A program made the translations under genes and the position numbers. A stretch of 64,000 nucleotides of DNA, from assembly GCF_000173075.1 (NCBI RefSeq), contig NZ_ABVL01000001.1:124001-188000 (forward strand), in the 5' to 3' direction. The DNA is from Chthoniobacter flavus Ellin428. GTDB lineage: Bacteria > Verrucomicrobiota > Verrucomicrobiia > Chthoniobacterales > Chthoniobacteraceae. The notes under the pieces were generated by a model. That model was not told where the DNA came from. It searched no databases and saw only the letters and a list, made by a program, of their open reading frames with translations. Of this stretch, positions 52,201-61,019 are shown one piece after another (position 1 is the stretch's first letter; each line of letters opens with the position of its first letter).

Positions 52201-53815
52201 CTACGATCGCTCGGCGAGAAATTGCACCACCTGCTCGGCGAGCTTGCGGCCGATACCTTCGGTTTCCGGCGATCTGCTCGGCGGTCGCACGCCGCAAGCG
52301 CGCGACGCTGCCGAACTTTTGCAGCAGCAATTGTTTGCGATGCTGCGAAACTCCGGGGCAATCATCGAGGATGCTCTCGGCAATGCGGCGCTTCATGAGC
52401 ACTGGTGATAGCCATTGGCAAAGCGGTGCGGCTTCATCGCGGATGCGCTGCAGGAGTTGCAGCGCGCCGCTGTCGTGCGGCAGTTGCAAAGGCTGCGGGC
52501 GGCCGGGGCGATAGATCTCCTCGAATTCCTTGGCCAGGCCGATGATCGGCACTTCCTCGAGGCGCAGCCGTTGTAGTTCACGGCAGGCCGCGCTGAGCTG
52601 GCCTTTGCCGCCGTCGACAATGATGAGACTCGGCAGCCGCGGTACCCCGGGCGTCTCCGGCTCATCGCCCACCCGCGCCACGGCGTCGCGCAACTTTTCC
52701 TGCGAAAATTGCGGAGCGTAATCGATGTGCTCTTCGCTCTCCGCTTTCGACGACGGCGCGCGCGAGGCGCCGACCGCGGCCTCGTGCAACACGCGCGTGT
52801 AACGCCGCCGCACCACCTCGCCCATGCTGGCAAAGTCGTCCTGCCCCTCCACCGTCTTGATGCGGAACCGCCGGTAGAGATAGTTCGCCGGCCGGCCATC
52901 GACGAAACACACCATGCTGGCGACGATGTGCGTGGTGCTGATGTTGGAAATATCGAAACACTCCATCCGGCGCGGCGGCCCACCGAGGCCAAGCGCATCG
53001 CCCAGCGCGGCGAGATCGGCCACGGGATCGACGGTGCTGGTCACGCCGAGGCGATGCCGCATGTCCCGCGTGTAGCGGGCCATCGGCTTGGTCGTCTTGC
53101 GCAGGTCATCGAGCATGTTGCGCAGCTCGGCGGCTTTTTCAAAATCCAGCGCCGCGGCCGCTTTCTTCATCTCCTGTTCCAGTGCTTCGAGGAGTTCCTT
53201 CGATTGCCCGGCGAGGAATTCGCAGGCCCGATCCACCCGCTCGCGATACTGCTCCATCGTCGTGTCCGCCAGCTTCATCGGCACCTGATACGTCGATGAC
53301 TTCAACTCACGCTCGCTCGGGTTGCCGCGGCCAAACGTCAGCACGCCGAACTTTTTCCGCATGAACGCCAGCGTCTGCCGCAGCGCCCCGGCATGGGCAA
53401 AGGGGCCGAAGTACTTGGCGCTCTCATCGTTCTTCATCCGGGTGAGCCGGAAGCGCGGCCACTCCTCGCGCATGTCGACCTTCACCAGCAGGAAGCGTTT
53501 GTCGTCGCGGAAGCTGATATTGTAGCGCGGCCGGAATTCCTTGATGAGCCGGCCTTCGAGTAACAGCGCCTCCGGTTCGCTGCCCACGAGGTGCCATTCG
53601 AAATCCCAGATCGCGTCGAGGAGCGCCCGGGTCTTCAGGTCCGCACGCATCGCGCGGCTGGGGGTGAAATACTGGCCGACCCGTTTGCGGAGGTTGCGCG
53701 CCTTGCCCACATAGATCACCCGGTGGAAGCGGTCGCGCATCAGGTAGACCCCCGGTTTGTGGGGCACATCGTGCATTTTGGCCTTAAAATCGGCCTTCGT
53801 GGGTTGAACGGGCAT
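52201..53815 (-). CDS. uvrC: Excinuclease subunit C, frameshifted near 3' end
   Basis: Nucleotide-excision repair endonuclease acting with UvrAB. It shows the GIY-YIG domain (PGVYLMRDRFHRVIYVGKAR), the UvrB-binding UVR motif (AALDFEKAAELRNMLDDL) and the RNase H-like 5' nuclease domain (MECFDISNISTTHIVASMVC, PSLIIVDGGKGQLSAA). The frame breaks at CCGG near 52266: removing one base joins ATAEQIA to ETEGIGRKLAEQVVQFLAER, the C-terminal helix-hairpin-helix, with a stop at 52201. The start ATG at 53815 begins the homologous part. Most likely a sequencing slip in an essential-type repair gene. Confidence 0.92.
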
Positions 53816-53856
53816 CGGCGAACAGTATCTAACGGCAACTCGGCAATATGTCACAC

Positions 53857-53948
53857 GAAGCCCTTTGGCCCGCAAATCCCACCTCCCGTTCGAATAAACA
53901 GTGGTCCCACCGGTATCACTAGGGTGCCGGGCGGGCCAAAAGCCCTTC
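53857..53948. repeat. Inverted repeat in uvrC-exbB spacer
   Basis: GAAGCCCTTTGGCCCGC (53857-53873) and GCGGGCCAAAAGCCCTTC (53931-53948) are reverse complements with a one-base bulge. It lies in the divergent promoter region between uvrC and exbB and could bind a regulator or form a leader hairpin. Confidence 0.65.
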
Positions 53949-54040
53949 GACGTCTGGGCAAAAACACCTAAGAATTTACTCTGGCATTGGGCTGGAGGTT
54001 GCATCCTCCTCCCTACCCGCTAGAATGGCTGACTAATTTC

Positions 54041-54991
54041 ATGAACTTCACCGCACCTTTCCTGGCCCTGATGTTCGGCGCCGCCACCCTGTTCGGCCAG
54101 GAAGCCGTTTCCCCTGCTCCCGTGGAAAACGGCGTCCTTTTGGCGCAAACCTCGCCCGCTGGCAAAGAGAACGCGATCACCTCGATCAACGATCACGGCG
54201 CCCGGGACAAGGCTCCCGCCGCGGCCTCGAATTCCTCGGGTGATTCCTCGTCCGGCTCGGGCGGACGCTCCGGCGGTAACTATCTCGTTCCGCCCACTTC
54301 CGGCGGCTTCAATCCCGTCACCCTGTGGAAGCTCATTGAATCAGGTGGCTGGGTCATGGTGGCCATCGGCTTCCTTTCCGTGGTCACGGTCATGCTCGTT
54401 TTCACCTATCTCTTTACGCTGCGCCGGGGAGCCATCCTCACCCCGCACTATATGAATACGGCGGATGTCCTGCTGAAGAAGCGGGACTACCTCGGCCTGC
54501 TGGCCATCTCGAGCCGCCATGGCGAAGCCGTCGCCCGCGTGGTGCAGCGGACCCTGGATTTTGCCACGAAGAACCCAACGGCTTCTTATGAGGTCGTCCG
54601 CGAAATCGCCGAGACCGAGGCGGCCAGCCAGGCGGCCTCGCTCCAGCACCGCACGGTTTACCTCGCGGATATCGGCATGCTCGCCCCGATGATCGGCCTT
54701 CTCGGCACCGTCATCGGCATCATCAGCTCTTTCGGTGATCTCGCGCACAAGGACGCCAGCCAATCGCGCGACATGCTCCTCGCCGGCGGCGTCTCCCAGG
54801 CACTCGTCGCCACCGCCTCGGGCCTCGTGCTCGGCATCACCGCGATGTTCTTCTACTCGCTCTTCCGCAATCGCGTGCAGAGCCTCATCTCCGATCTCGA
54901 GATCGCCTCCGCCCACATCCTCGGCTTGATCGCGCTGAATTTTAACAAGAAGCGCGAACAGTCCCGCGTCGCCGTCGACGAGGAATTCTAG
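54041..54991 (+). CDS. exbB: ExbB/TolQ-type proton channel protein
   Basis: 316 residues: a signal peptide (MNFTAPFLALMFGAATLFGQ), a Ser/Gly-rich periplasmic stretch to about residue 90, then the MotA/TolQ/ExbB domain with helices near 108-128, 205-225 and 250-270 (LADIGMLAPMIGLLGTVIGI, GVSQALVATASGLVLGITAM). With ExbD it forms the proton-driven motor for envelope transport. It is the first gene of a three-gene operon with exbD and a TPR protein. Confidence 0.92.
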   Translation: MNFTAPFLALMFGAATLFGQEAVSPAPVENGVLLAQTSPAGKENAITSINDHGARDKAPAAASNSSGDSSSGSGGRSGGNYLVPPTSGGFNPVTLWKLIESGGWVMVAIGFLSVVTVMLVFTYLFTLRRGAILTPHYMNTADVLLKKRDYLGLLAISSRHGEAVARVVQRTLDFATKNPTASYEVVREIAETEAASQAASLQHRTVYLADIGMLAPMIGLLGTVIGIISSFGDLAHKDASQSRDMLLAGGVSQALVATASGLVLGITAMFFYSLFRNRVQSLISDLEIASAHILGLIALNFNKKREQSRVAVDEEF

Positions 54992-55003
54992 GCCCCTTTT
55001 CCC

Positions 55004-55420
55004 ATGAAACTCCGCCGACGCGCCGAGCCCAATGTTCTCGGCTTCCAGATCGCACCGATGGTGGACATCCTCCTCGTGCTGCTCTGCTTTTTCATCGTCA
55101 CGTGGAGCTTTGCGCGGAAGGAGAATGAGCTGGATGTGAAGGTGCCCGCGGCGGAACACGCCAAGGAAACCAATCCTGTCCTGAACCAGACGGTCATCAA
55201 TGTGCGGGCGGATGGCGCGGTGGTATGGAACCAGAAAACCGTCCCGCTGCCCGAGCTCACCAAGCGGCTCAAGGAACTGGCGGATATTTATCCGGACTAC
55301 GCGATCATCATTCGCGGCGATGAGCGTGTGCCCTATCGCTTTATCTCGGGCGTGCTCGATACCTGCCGCGCGGCCAATATCTGGAACGTCGCCTTCGCCA
55401 CTTCTTCCAAAGCGGAATGA
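55004..55420 (+). CDS. exbD: ExbD/TolR-type protein
   Basis: 138 residues: one N-terminal membrane helix (FQIAPMVDILLVLLCFFIVT) carrying the essential proton-pathway Asp (MVDILL), then the periplasmic TolR-like domain (VINVRADGAVVWNQKTVPLP, YAIIIRGDERVPYRFISGVL). It starts 12 bases after exbB and overlaps the TPR gene by four bases (ATGA). Confidence 0.93.
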   Translation: MKLRRRAEPNVLGFQIAPMVDILLVLLCFFIVTWSFARKENELDVKVPAAEHAKETNPVLNQTVINVRADGAVVWNQKTVPLPELTKRLKELADIYPDYAIIIRGDERVPYRFISGVLDTCRAANIWNVAFATSSKAE

Positions 55421-57978
55421 AACGTCGCCCTATCGCGGGTTGGATGCTCGTCGCGCTCGGCCTGGCGCAACTTCCCCTCGCTGCCCAACAAGACACGCCA
55501 GACGTGCGCAAGCCTTTCCGGCTGAACGAAGACGACAAGCCGATTCCCCGCGCCATTCCGGTGAAGCCCATTCCGCGGGCCATCCCCGTGCAGAGACCCA
55601 CGGCCACACCGGCGCCGGAGAGCGTGCCGGCGCCCAAGCCGATGGCCGCGCCCGAGCCGGGCGACATCACCATCGCCCCGCAGGCCAAGGGCACGCCCGA
55701 CGCCCTGCAGCTCAGTCTCGCCGACAACTATTACGAGAAGAAGCAGTATGAGATGGCGGCGCCAGAGTACGAAAAGTATCTCGGCCTCTACAAAAACGCT
55801 CCGGATACCGCGACCGCTCTCTTCCGCCTCGGCGAATGCTACCGCCATATCGGCAACGTCAATTCCGCGAAGAACGCCTACGAGACGCTGCTCGCGCAAT
55901 TTGCCAGCGGGGAATTCATCGGCCCGGCGTCCTATCGGCTCGCCGATCTCTATTACGCCGACAAGCAGTATCGCGATGCCCTGACGCTCTACCGCAAGGC
56001 CTCGGTGCGGTTGCGGGAGCCGGCCGTGGCGAACGCGGCGAAATTCTTTACCGGCCGCTGCCTCGAGGCACTCGGGCAGAAGATGGAAGCGCGCGGCACC
56101 TACGAGGACCTCGTTTCCTCGGAGAAAGACAATCCCTTTTACGACGCCAGCCGCCTCTCGCTCGGCCTGTTGCTCAAGGAGAGCGGCCGCAATCCGGAGG
56201 CGATCAAGCAGATGCAGGCGCTCGCCAAGCAGACCACCAACCCGGAGTTGAAACTCCAGGCCACCGTACAATCCGGCCTGTGGTCGCTGGAACTCGAGCC
56301 GCCACAGACCGCGCAAGCCGAGGCGGATTTCAAGGCCGCGCTCGCCCTCCCCGGCAAGAGCTCGTGGAAGGAACTCGCGCAGCTCGGCCAGGTCCGCATT
56401 CTTTCCGACGCCGGCAAAGCCCAGCAGGTGCTCGACGCCTACAACAAGATGGACAAGGACGTCTCGCCCGACGTCAAACCCCAGCTCCTCCTGCTCGCGG
56501 CCAACGCTTCACGGCAGTTGAACAAGATGGCCGAGGCGTTGAATCTCTTCGGCGAAGTTTCCAGGGAATTTCCGGGCAGCGTTTACGACAAGGAAGCCCA
56601 GTACGAACGGCTGCGCACGCTCTACGCGGCCAATGACGCCTCGCTCGTCGGGGAGATCGACAAATATCTGGCGGCCAATCCCGACGCCGACAAGCGCGAC
56701 GAAGCGCTGCTCATGAAAGCGGAGATCCTCTTCAAGAAAGAGGATTGGGAAGGCGCCATGGCCATCTACTCCACGCTCGAGCTCTCGCATCAGCTCACCG
56801 GCAATCGCAAGGCGGAAGCGCTCTTCCGCCTCGGCTGGTGCCAGTTGCAGGCCAAGAACACGGAGGCCGCCATCAAGACCTTCACATCGTTCGCCACCGC
56901 CTACCCGACGCACAAGCTCGTGCCGTATGCGCTGCTCCAGCGCGGTCTCGCCGAGCAGTCGCTGAAAAACCTCACCGGCGCGCTCAAGGATTACGAGCAG
57001 ATCATCAAGAGCTTCCCGAAGGCGCCGCAGCGCGAGCTCGCGCTCCAGCAGAAGGCGCTCATCGAGGGCCAGCAGGGCAACAACTCCGCCATGGCGCTCA
57101 GCTTCAAGCAACTGCTGAAGGAATTCCCCGAGACTGCCGCGCGCGCGCAGGCGAACTATTGGATCGGCTGGGCGGCCTTTGAGGTAAAAAATTACAAGGA
57201 AGCCATCCCCGCGCTGGAAGAGGCGCGCAAGCTCGACAAAGAGCAATGGGGCGAGAAAGCCGGCATCCGCCTCCTGCTCTGCCCGTACTATCTGGAGGAC
57301 CGCGTCGCCACCGCGCGCGAAGTCGATCGCTACGCCAAGGAAGGCAAGACCAAGGTGCCGCCGGAAATCCTCCGCTGGCTGGGCACGAAATTTTACGAGG
57401 CGGGCCACGCCACGCAGGACAACGCGGATCGCCTGCTCGACCTGAAGAACGCGGAGAAGTATTTGCAAATGCTGACCCAGCGCGAAGAGGTCATGCCCGA
57501 CGATTTCCTGCTCCTCGCGCAAGCCGAGTTGGAAATTCCGCAAAACCAGCAGGCCGCGGATTCCCTGCACACTTATCTCAAGTCGACCAAGCTGCCCGTG
57601 CCCCGCTGCAAAGGATTGCTCCTGCTCGCCCAGGCGCAGATGGGTCTCACTGCGCTCGACGAAGCACAGAAGACCGTGGACGAAGCGCTCACGCTGCAAC
57701 CCGAGGGCGAATGGAGCGGCAATGCGCGCATCGTGGCCGGCGACATCCAGATGGCCCGCAAGAATTTCGACGAAGCGGCGAAGGTTTACGAAAGCGTCGC
57801 GGTGATTCTCGACGATCCGGAAATCACCCCGCGCGCCTTGGAAAAGGCCGTGGTCGCCTGGCGCGCCGCCGGCAAACCCGCCGAGGCCGACAAGACGCTG
57901 AACAAGCTCAAGAGCCGCTACCCCGAATACAAAACCGGCCGCTTCCTGCAACAGCAGGATGTCTCGGGGACGAAGTAG
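55417..57978 (+). CDS. Large exported TPR protein of the exbBD operon
   Basis: 853 residues: a signal peptide (WMLVALGLAQLPLAAQQD), a Pro-rich stretch with a duplicated PIPRAIPV, then about 20 tetratricopeptide-like helical pairs (ALFRLGECYRHIGNVNSAKN, YRLADLYYADKQYRDALTLY, ALFRLGWCQLQAKNTEAAIK). It probably acts as a periplasmic scaffold energised or positioned by ExbBD. Neither TonB nor an outer-membrane receptor is nearby. Confidence 0.88.
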   Translation: MKRRPIAGWMLVALGLAQLPLAAQQDTPDVRKPFRLNEDDKPIPRAIPVKPIPRAIPVQRPTATPAPESVPAPKPMAAPEPGDITIAPQAKGTPDALQLSLADNYYEKKQYEMAAPEYEKYLGLYKNAPDTATALFRLGECYRHIGNVNSAKNAYETLLAQFASGEFIGPASYRLADLYYADKQYRDALTLYRKASVRLREPAVANAAKFFTGRCLEALGQKMEARGTYEDLVSSEKDNPFYDASRLSLGLLLKESGRNPEAIKQMQALAKQTTNPELKLQATVQSGLWSLELEPPQTAQAEADFKAALALPGKSSWKELAQLGQVRILSDAGKAQQVLDAYNKMDKDVSPDVKPQLLLLAANASRQLNKMAEALNLFGEVSREFPGSVYDKEAQYERLRTLYAANDASLVGEIDKYLAANPDADKRDEALLMKAEILFKKEDWEGAMAIYSTLELSHQLTGNRKAEALFRLGWCQLQAKNTEAAIKTFTSFATAYPTHKLVPYALLQRGLAEQSLKNLTGALKDYEQIIKSFPKAPQRELALQQKALIEGQQGNNSAMALSFKQLLKEFPETAARAQANYWIGWAAFEVKNYKEAIPALEEARKLDKEQWGEKAGIRLLLCPYYLEDRVATAREVDRYAKEGKTKVPPEILRWLGTKFYEAGHATQDNADRLLDLKNAEKYLQMLTQREEVMPDDFLLLAQAELEIPQNQQAADSLHTYLKSTKLPVPRCKGLLLLAQAQMGLTALDEAQKTVDEALTLQPEGEWSGNARIVAGDIQMARKNFDEAAKVYESVAVILDDPEITPRALEKAVVAWRAAGKPAEADKTLNKLKSRYPEYKTGRFLQQQDVSGTK

Positions 57979-58035
57979 GCGCCGCCCACGCTTGGCGCTT
58001 GGCACTTTCCCCATTCGGCTGGAAGCTCCCGGGGC

Positions 58036-60344
58036 ATGAAGCTCTGGGCACCGCAACCGCGGCTACCATTCCTCGGCCTCGCCGTTGCCGCCATGCTCGG
58101 CACCTTCGCCGCGGATCGTTGCCTGTGGCCGCTGCCGTGGATCTTCGTCATGGCGCCACTCGGCTTGCTCGCCCTCCTGCTGCGCCCCGGTCGCCTCACC
58201 TGCTGGCTGTTTTGCGCGACCGCCTTTTTCGAACTCCACGCCGGCCAGCGCGCGGGCAACGACGCGCGCTGGCTGGCGGAAATTTTCGGACAGGGGCCGC
58301 GCGTGGCCCACGCCACCGCCATCGTCTGGAGCGAACCGGAAAAGCCGGCCGCCTGGTCGGGCAATGTGACCTCGCGCTTCGTCGCCAAGCTCGAATCCCT
58401 CAGCATCGGCGGACAATCGATCCCCACCCATTCGCTCATCAACGTGAGCTGGGTCGGCGTGCAACCGGCCTATGGCGATCGCATCACGCTGGTCGGTAGC
58501 GCGCTCAATCTCCCGCCCAGTCGCAATCCGGGCGAATTCGACTCCACCGCTTACCAACAGCGCCTCGGCATCTACTCGGAAATCCGCACGCGTTTCGCCA
58601 TCGATTGCCAGGTCGAATCGCACGGCCACGGCAATCCAATCCTGGCCTTTGCCCTGCAAGCCCGGCACTGGGTGCAGCAGCGCCTCGAGGTCGATCTGAA
58701 CGATTCTCCGGAGGTCATGCCCGTGATCGATGGCGTCGTCCTCGGCCTGCGCGGCGAAAGCCCGGAGGATCTGAAGACGCTGCTCCAGCGCACCGGCACG
58801 ATTCATCTCTTCGTCGTCAGCGAGGCTGAACATCGCCCATGCTCTCCGGGCTCGTCTTCTACCTCCTCAAGCCATTCGGCCTGCCGCGCGGGTTCAACGT
58901 GGTGACGGTGATCCTCGTCCTCGTAGCTTACACGCTCATTACCGGTCTGCGCACAAGCAGCCTGCGCGCAACGATCATGGCCACGCTGCTGCTCAGCGCC
59001 ACGCTCTTCGATCGCCGCGCACTTTCCGTCAACAGCCTCGCCGCCGCCGCGTTGCTCATCCTCGTCTGCGACACGAATCAACTCTTCGCGCCCGGCTTCC
59101 AGTTTTCGTTCACGCTCGTCTTCATCATCATCGTCCTCGCCGCGCCCCTGCAGCGCTGGTTCGACCAATTCGCCCAGCCCGATCCGTTTCTTCCCCGCCT
59201 GCTCTGGAGCCTGCCGGTGAAATGCCGTGCCTGGTGCTGGCACAAATTCTCCGTCGCGCTCGGGGTCATCCTCGCTTCGTGGATCGGCTCGCTGCTTTTC
59301 GTGGCCGGCTATTTCCATCTCTTTTCGCCGGGATCGATCGTCGCCAATTTCCTCGCCGTGCCCGTCGCCTTCGCCGTGCTGTCCCTCGGCCTTTGCTCGG
59401 TGCTGACCGCGCTCGTCTCGCTGAAGATCACCGCGCTCTTCAACAACGCGAATTGGTTCGTCGCCCAGATGATGCTGTCTGTCCTGCACCACTCCGCGAA
59501 CCTCCCGAACGGCTACATCTACGTCGAGAATCCACACACGCTCCATCCTCCGAAATGCGAGCTGACCATCCTCGACCTCGGCGAAGGCGGCGCCGCACAC
59601 GTGCGCGCGGGGCGGATCGATTGGTTGCTCGATTGCGGTGACGACTCGCACTACAACCACACCGTCCTGCCGTATCTGCGCAGCCGCGGCATCAATTGCC
59701 TGGACGGCCTGCTCTTCACCCACGGCAGCGCGCGGCACATCGGCGCGGCCGTCACCACCATCGGCGATTTTCACCCCGCGCTCCTCGCCGAATCGACGCT
59801 CAGCGACCGCTCTTCCACGCGGCGCAAGCTGCATCAATGGCTCGTGCAACAACGCCGCGGCAAAGGGCTCTACCTGCGCGGCGATATCATCCGTCTCGGC
59901 GACGACGTCCGGATGCGCGTCCTCTATCCGCCCGCCGGACTCAAGCGCACCGCCGCGGGGGACATGGCCCTCGTCCTGCAACTCGAGACCGGTCACACCC
60001 GCGCCTTGCTCATGTCCGCCTCCGGTTTTTCCACCGAGCAGTGGTTGCTCGAAAACGAACCCGACCTGCGCAGCGACATCCTCATCAAAGGCCAGCATTC
60101 CAAAGATCTCTCCGGCACGCCCAACTTCCTCGCGCGCGTGGCGCCGAAGATGATTGTCTGCGGCGCCCTCGGCTACGGGCAACCGGTCTCCACACTCGAC
60201 GCTTGGGAAGCAGACGCCACAGCGCAAGGCATCACCGTTTTCCGGCAGGACAAAGCAGGCGCGGTGCACATCGACATCCGCGAGGAGGGCTACGAAGCCC
60301 GGGCGTTTCTCGGCGGTCAGACCTTCCGCAGCCGCGCCCGATAA
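58036..60344 (+). CDS. comEC: ComEC/Rec2 DNA-uptake channel, frameshifted
   Basis: Membrane channel for single-stranded DNA in natural transformation. The N-terminal OB/DUF4131-like part (about 100-190) is followed by the competence domain: LFVVSGLNIAMLSGLVFYLL after correction. Two extra bases, an A at 58823 and a C in CCC 58836-58838, break the frame here; the downstream frame opens at 58839. Further helices and a C-terminal beta-lactamase-like domain (ILDLGEGGAAHVRAGRIDWL, FTHGSARHIGA) follow. The last has THGSARH in place of the metal motif HxHxDH, so it may not bind metal. It converges on trmB, overlapping it by 28 bases. Confidence 0.9.
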
Positions 60345-60946
60345 ATCGGCAATCCCTGGGCGACAAAGCGCCGCTCGAAATTCGTCTGCGGATATTCCGG
60401 ATCCTCCGGCCAGTCGAGCCGCTCGTAGCCCTTGGCCCGCGCGAGCACTTTCTCCATCCACATGAAATAGGGCTCGTCGTCGGTCTTGATTCGCAGTTCG
60501 CCCCCCGGCACGAGGATCCCGTGGAGCGCTTCCATGAAGCCGTCCTGGATCAGGCGGTGCCGCTGGTGATGTCGCTTCGGCCACGGATCGGGAAACAGCA
60601 CGTGCGCCACACTCACGCTTTCCTTCGGCAACACGTAGCGCAGAGTGTGGGCGGTCTCGAGGCGCAGGAGGCGGGCGTTCTCGAGTTGGTGATGCACGAC
60701 CATGCGGCACACTTTGCGCACCCGCCCGAGCAGCCGCTCGACGCCGAGGAAATTGTGATCGGGATGTTTCGCCGCCATGGCGACGAGGAAGCCGCCTTCG
60801 CCGCAGCCGAGATCAAGCTCCAGCGGGGCGGGACGCGGAAACAGGTCACTCATCTCCGCCCGGGCGAAATAATCTTGCGGGACAAACTCGATCAGCTCCG
60901 CCGGGTCAGGGGCGTTTTCACTATGCGCACGAAATGCGGCTCTCAT
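60317..60946 (-). CDS. trmB: tRNA (guanine-N7-)-methyltransferase
   Basis: Methylates G46 of tRNAs. The 209 residues show the SAM motif LELDLGCGEGGFLVAMA, NFLGVERLLGRV, the family signature DPWPKRHHQRHRL, and a C-terminal KTDDEPYFMWM. The start at 60946 (MRAAFRAHSEN) was chosen over an upstream in-frame ATG because it agrees with usual lengths. It lies 73 bases after hrpA on the same strand. Confidence 0.94.
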   Translation of the reverse strand: MRAAFRAHSENAPDPAELIEFVPQDYFARAEMSDLFPRPAPLELDLGCGEGGFLVAMAAKHPDHNFLGVERLLGRVRKVCRMVVHHQLENARLLRLETAHTLRYVLPKESVSVAHVLFPDPWPKRHHQRHRLIQDGFMEALHGILVPGGELRIKTDDEPYFMWMEKVLARAKGYERLDWPEDPEYPQTNFERRFVAQGLPIYRARLRKV

Positions 60947-61019
60947 TGGGACGCTGCCGATACGCGCAGTAGGCCCGGATCGCAAGTAATTTTGACCACA
61001 AGCGATCGCCGCACGATAC

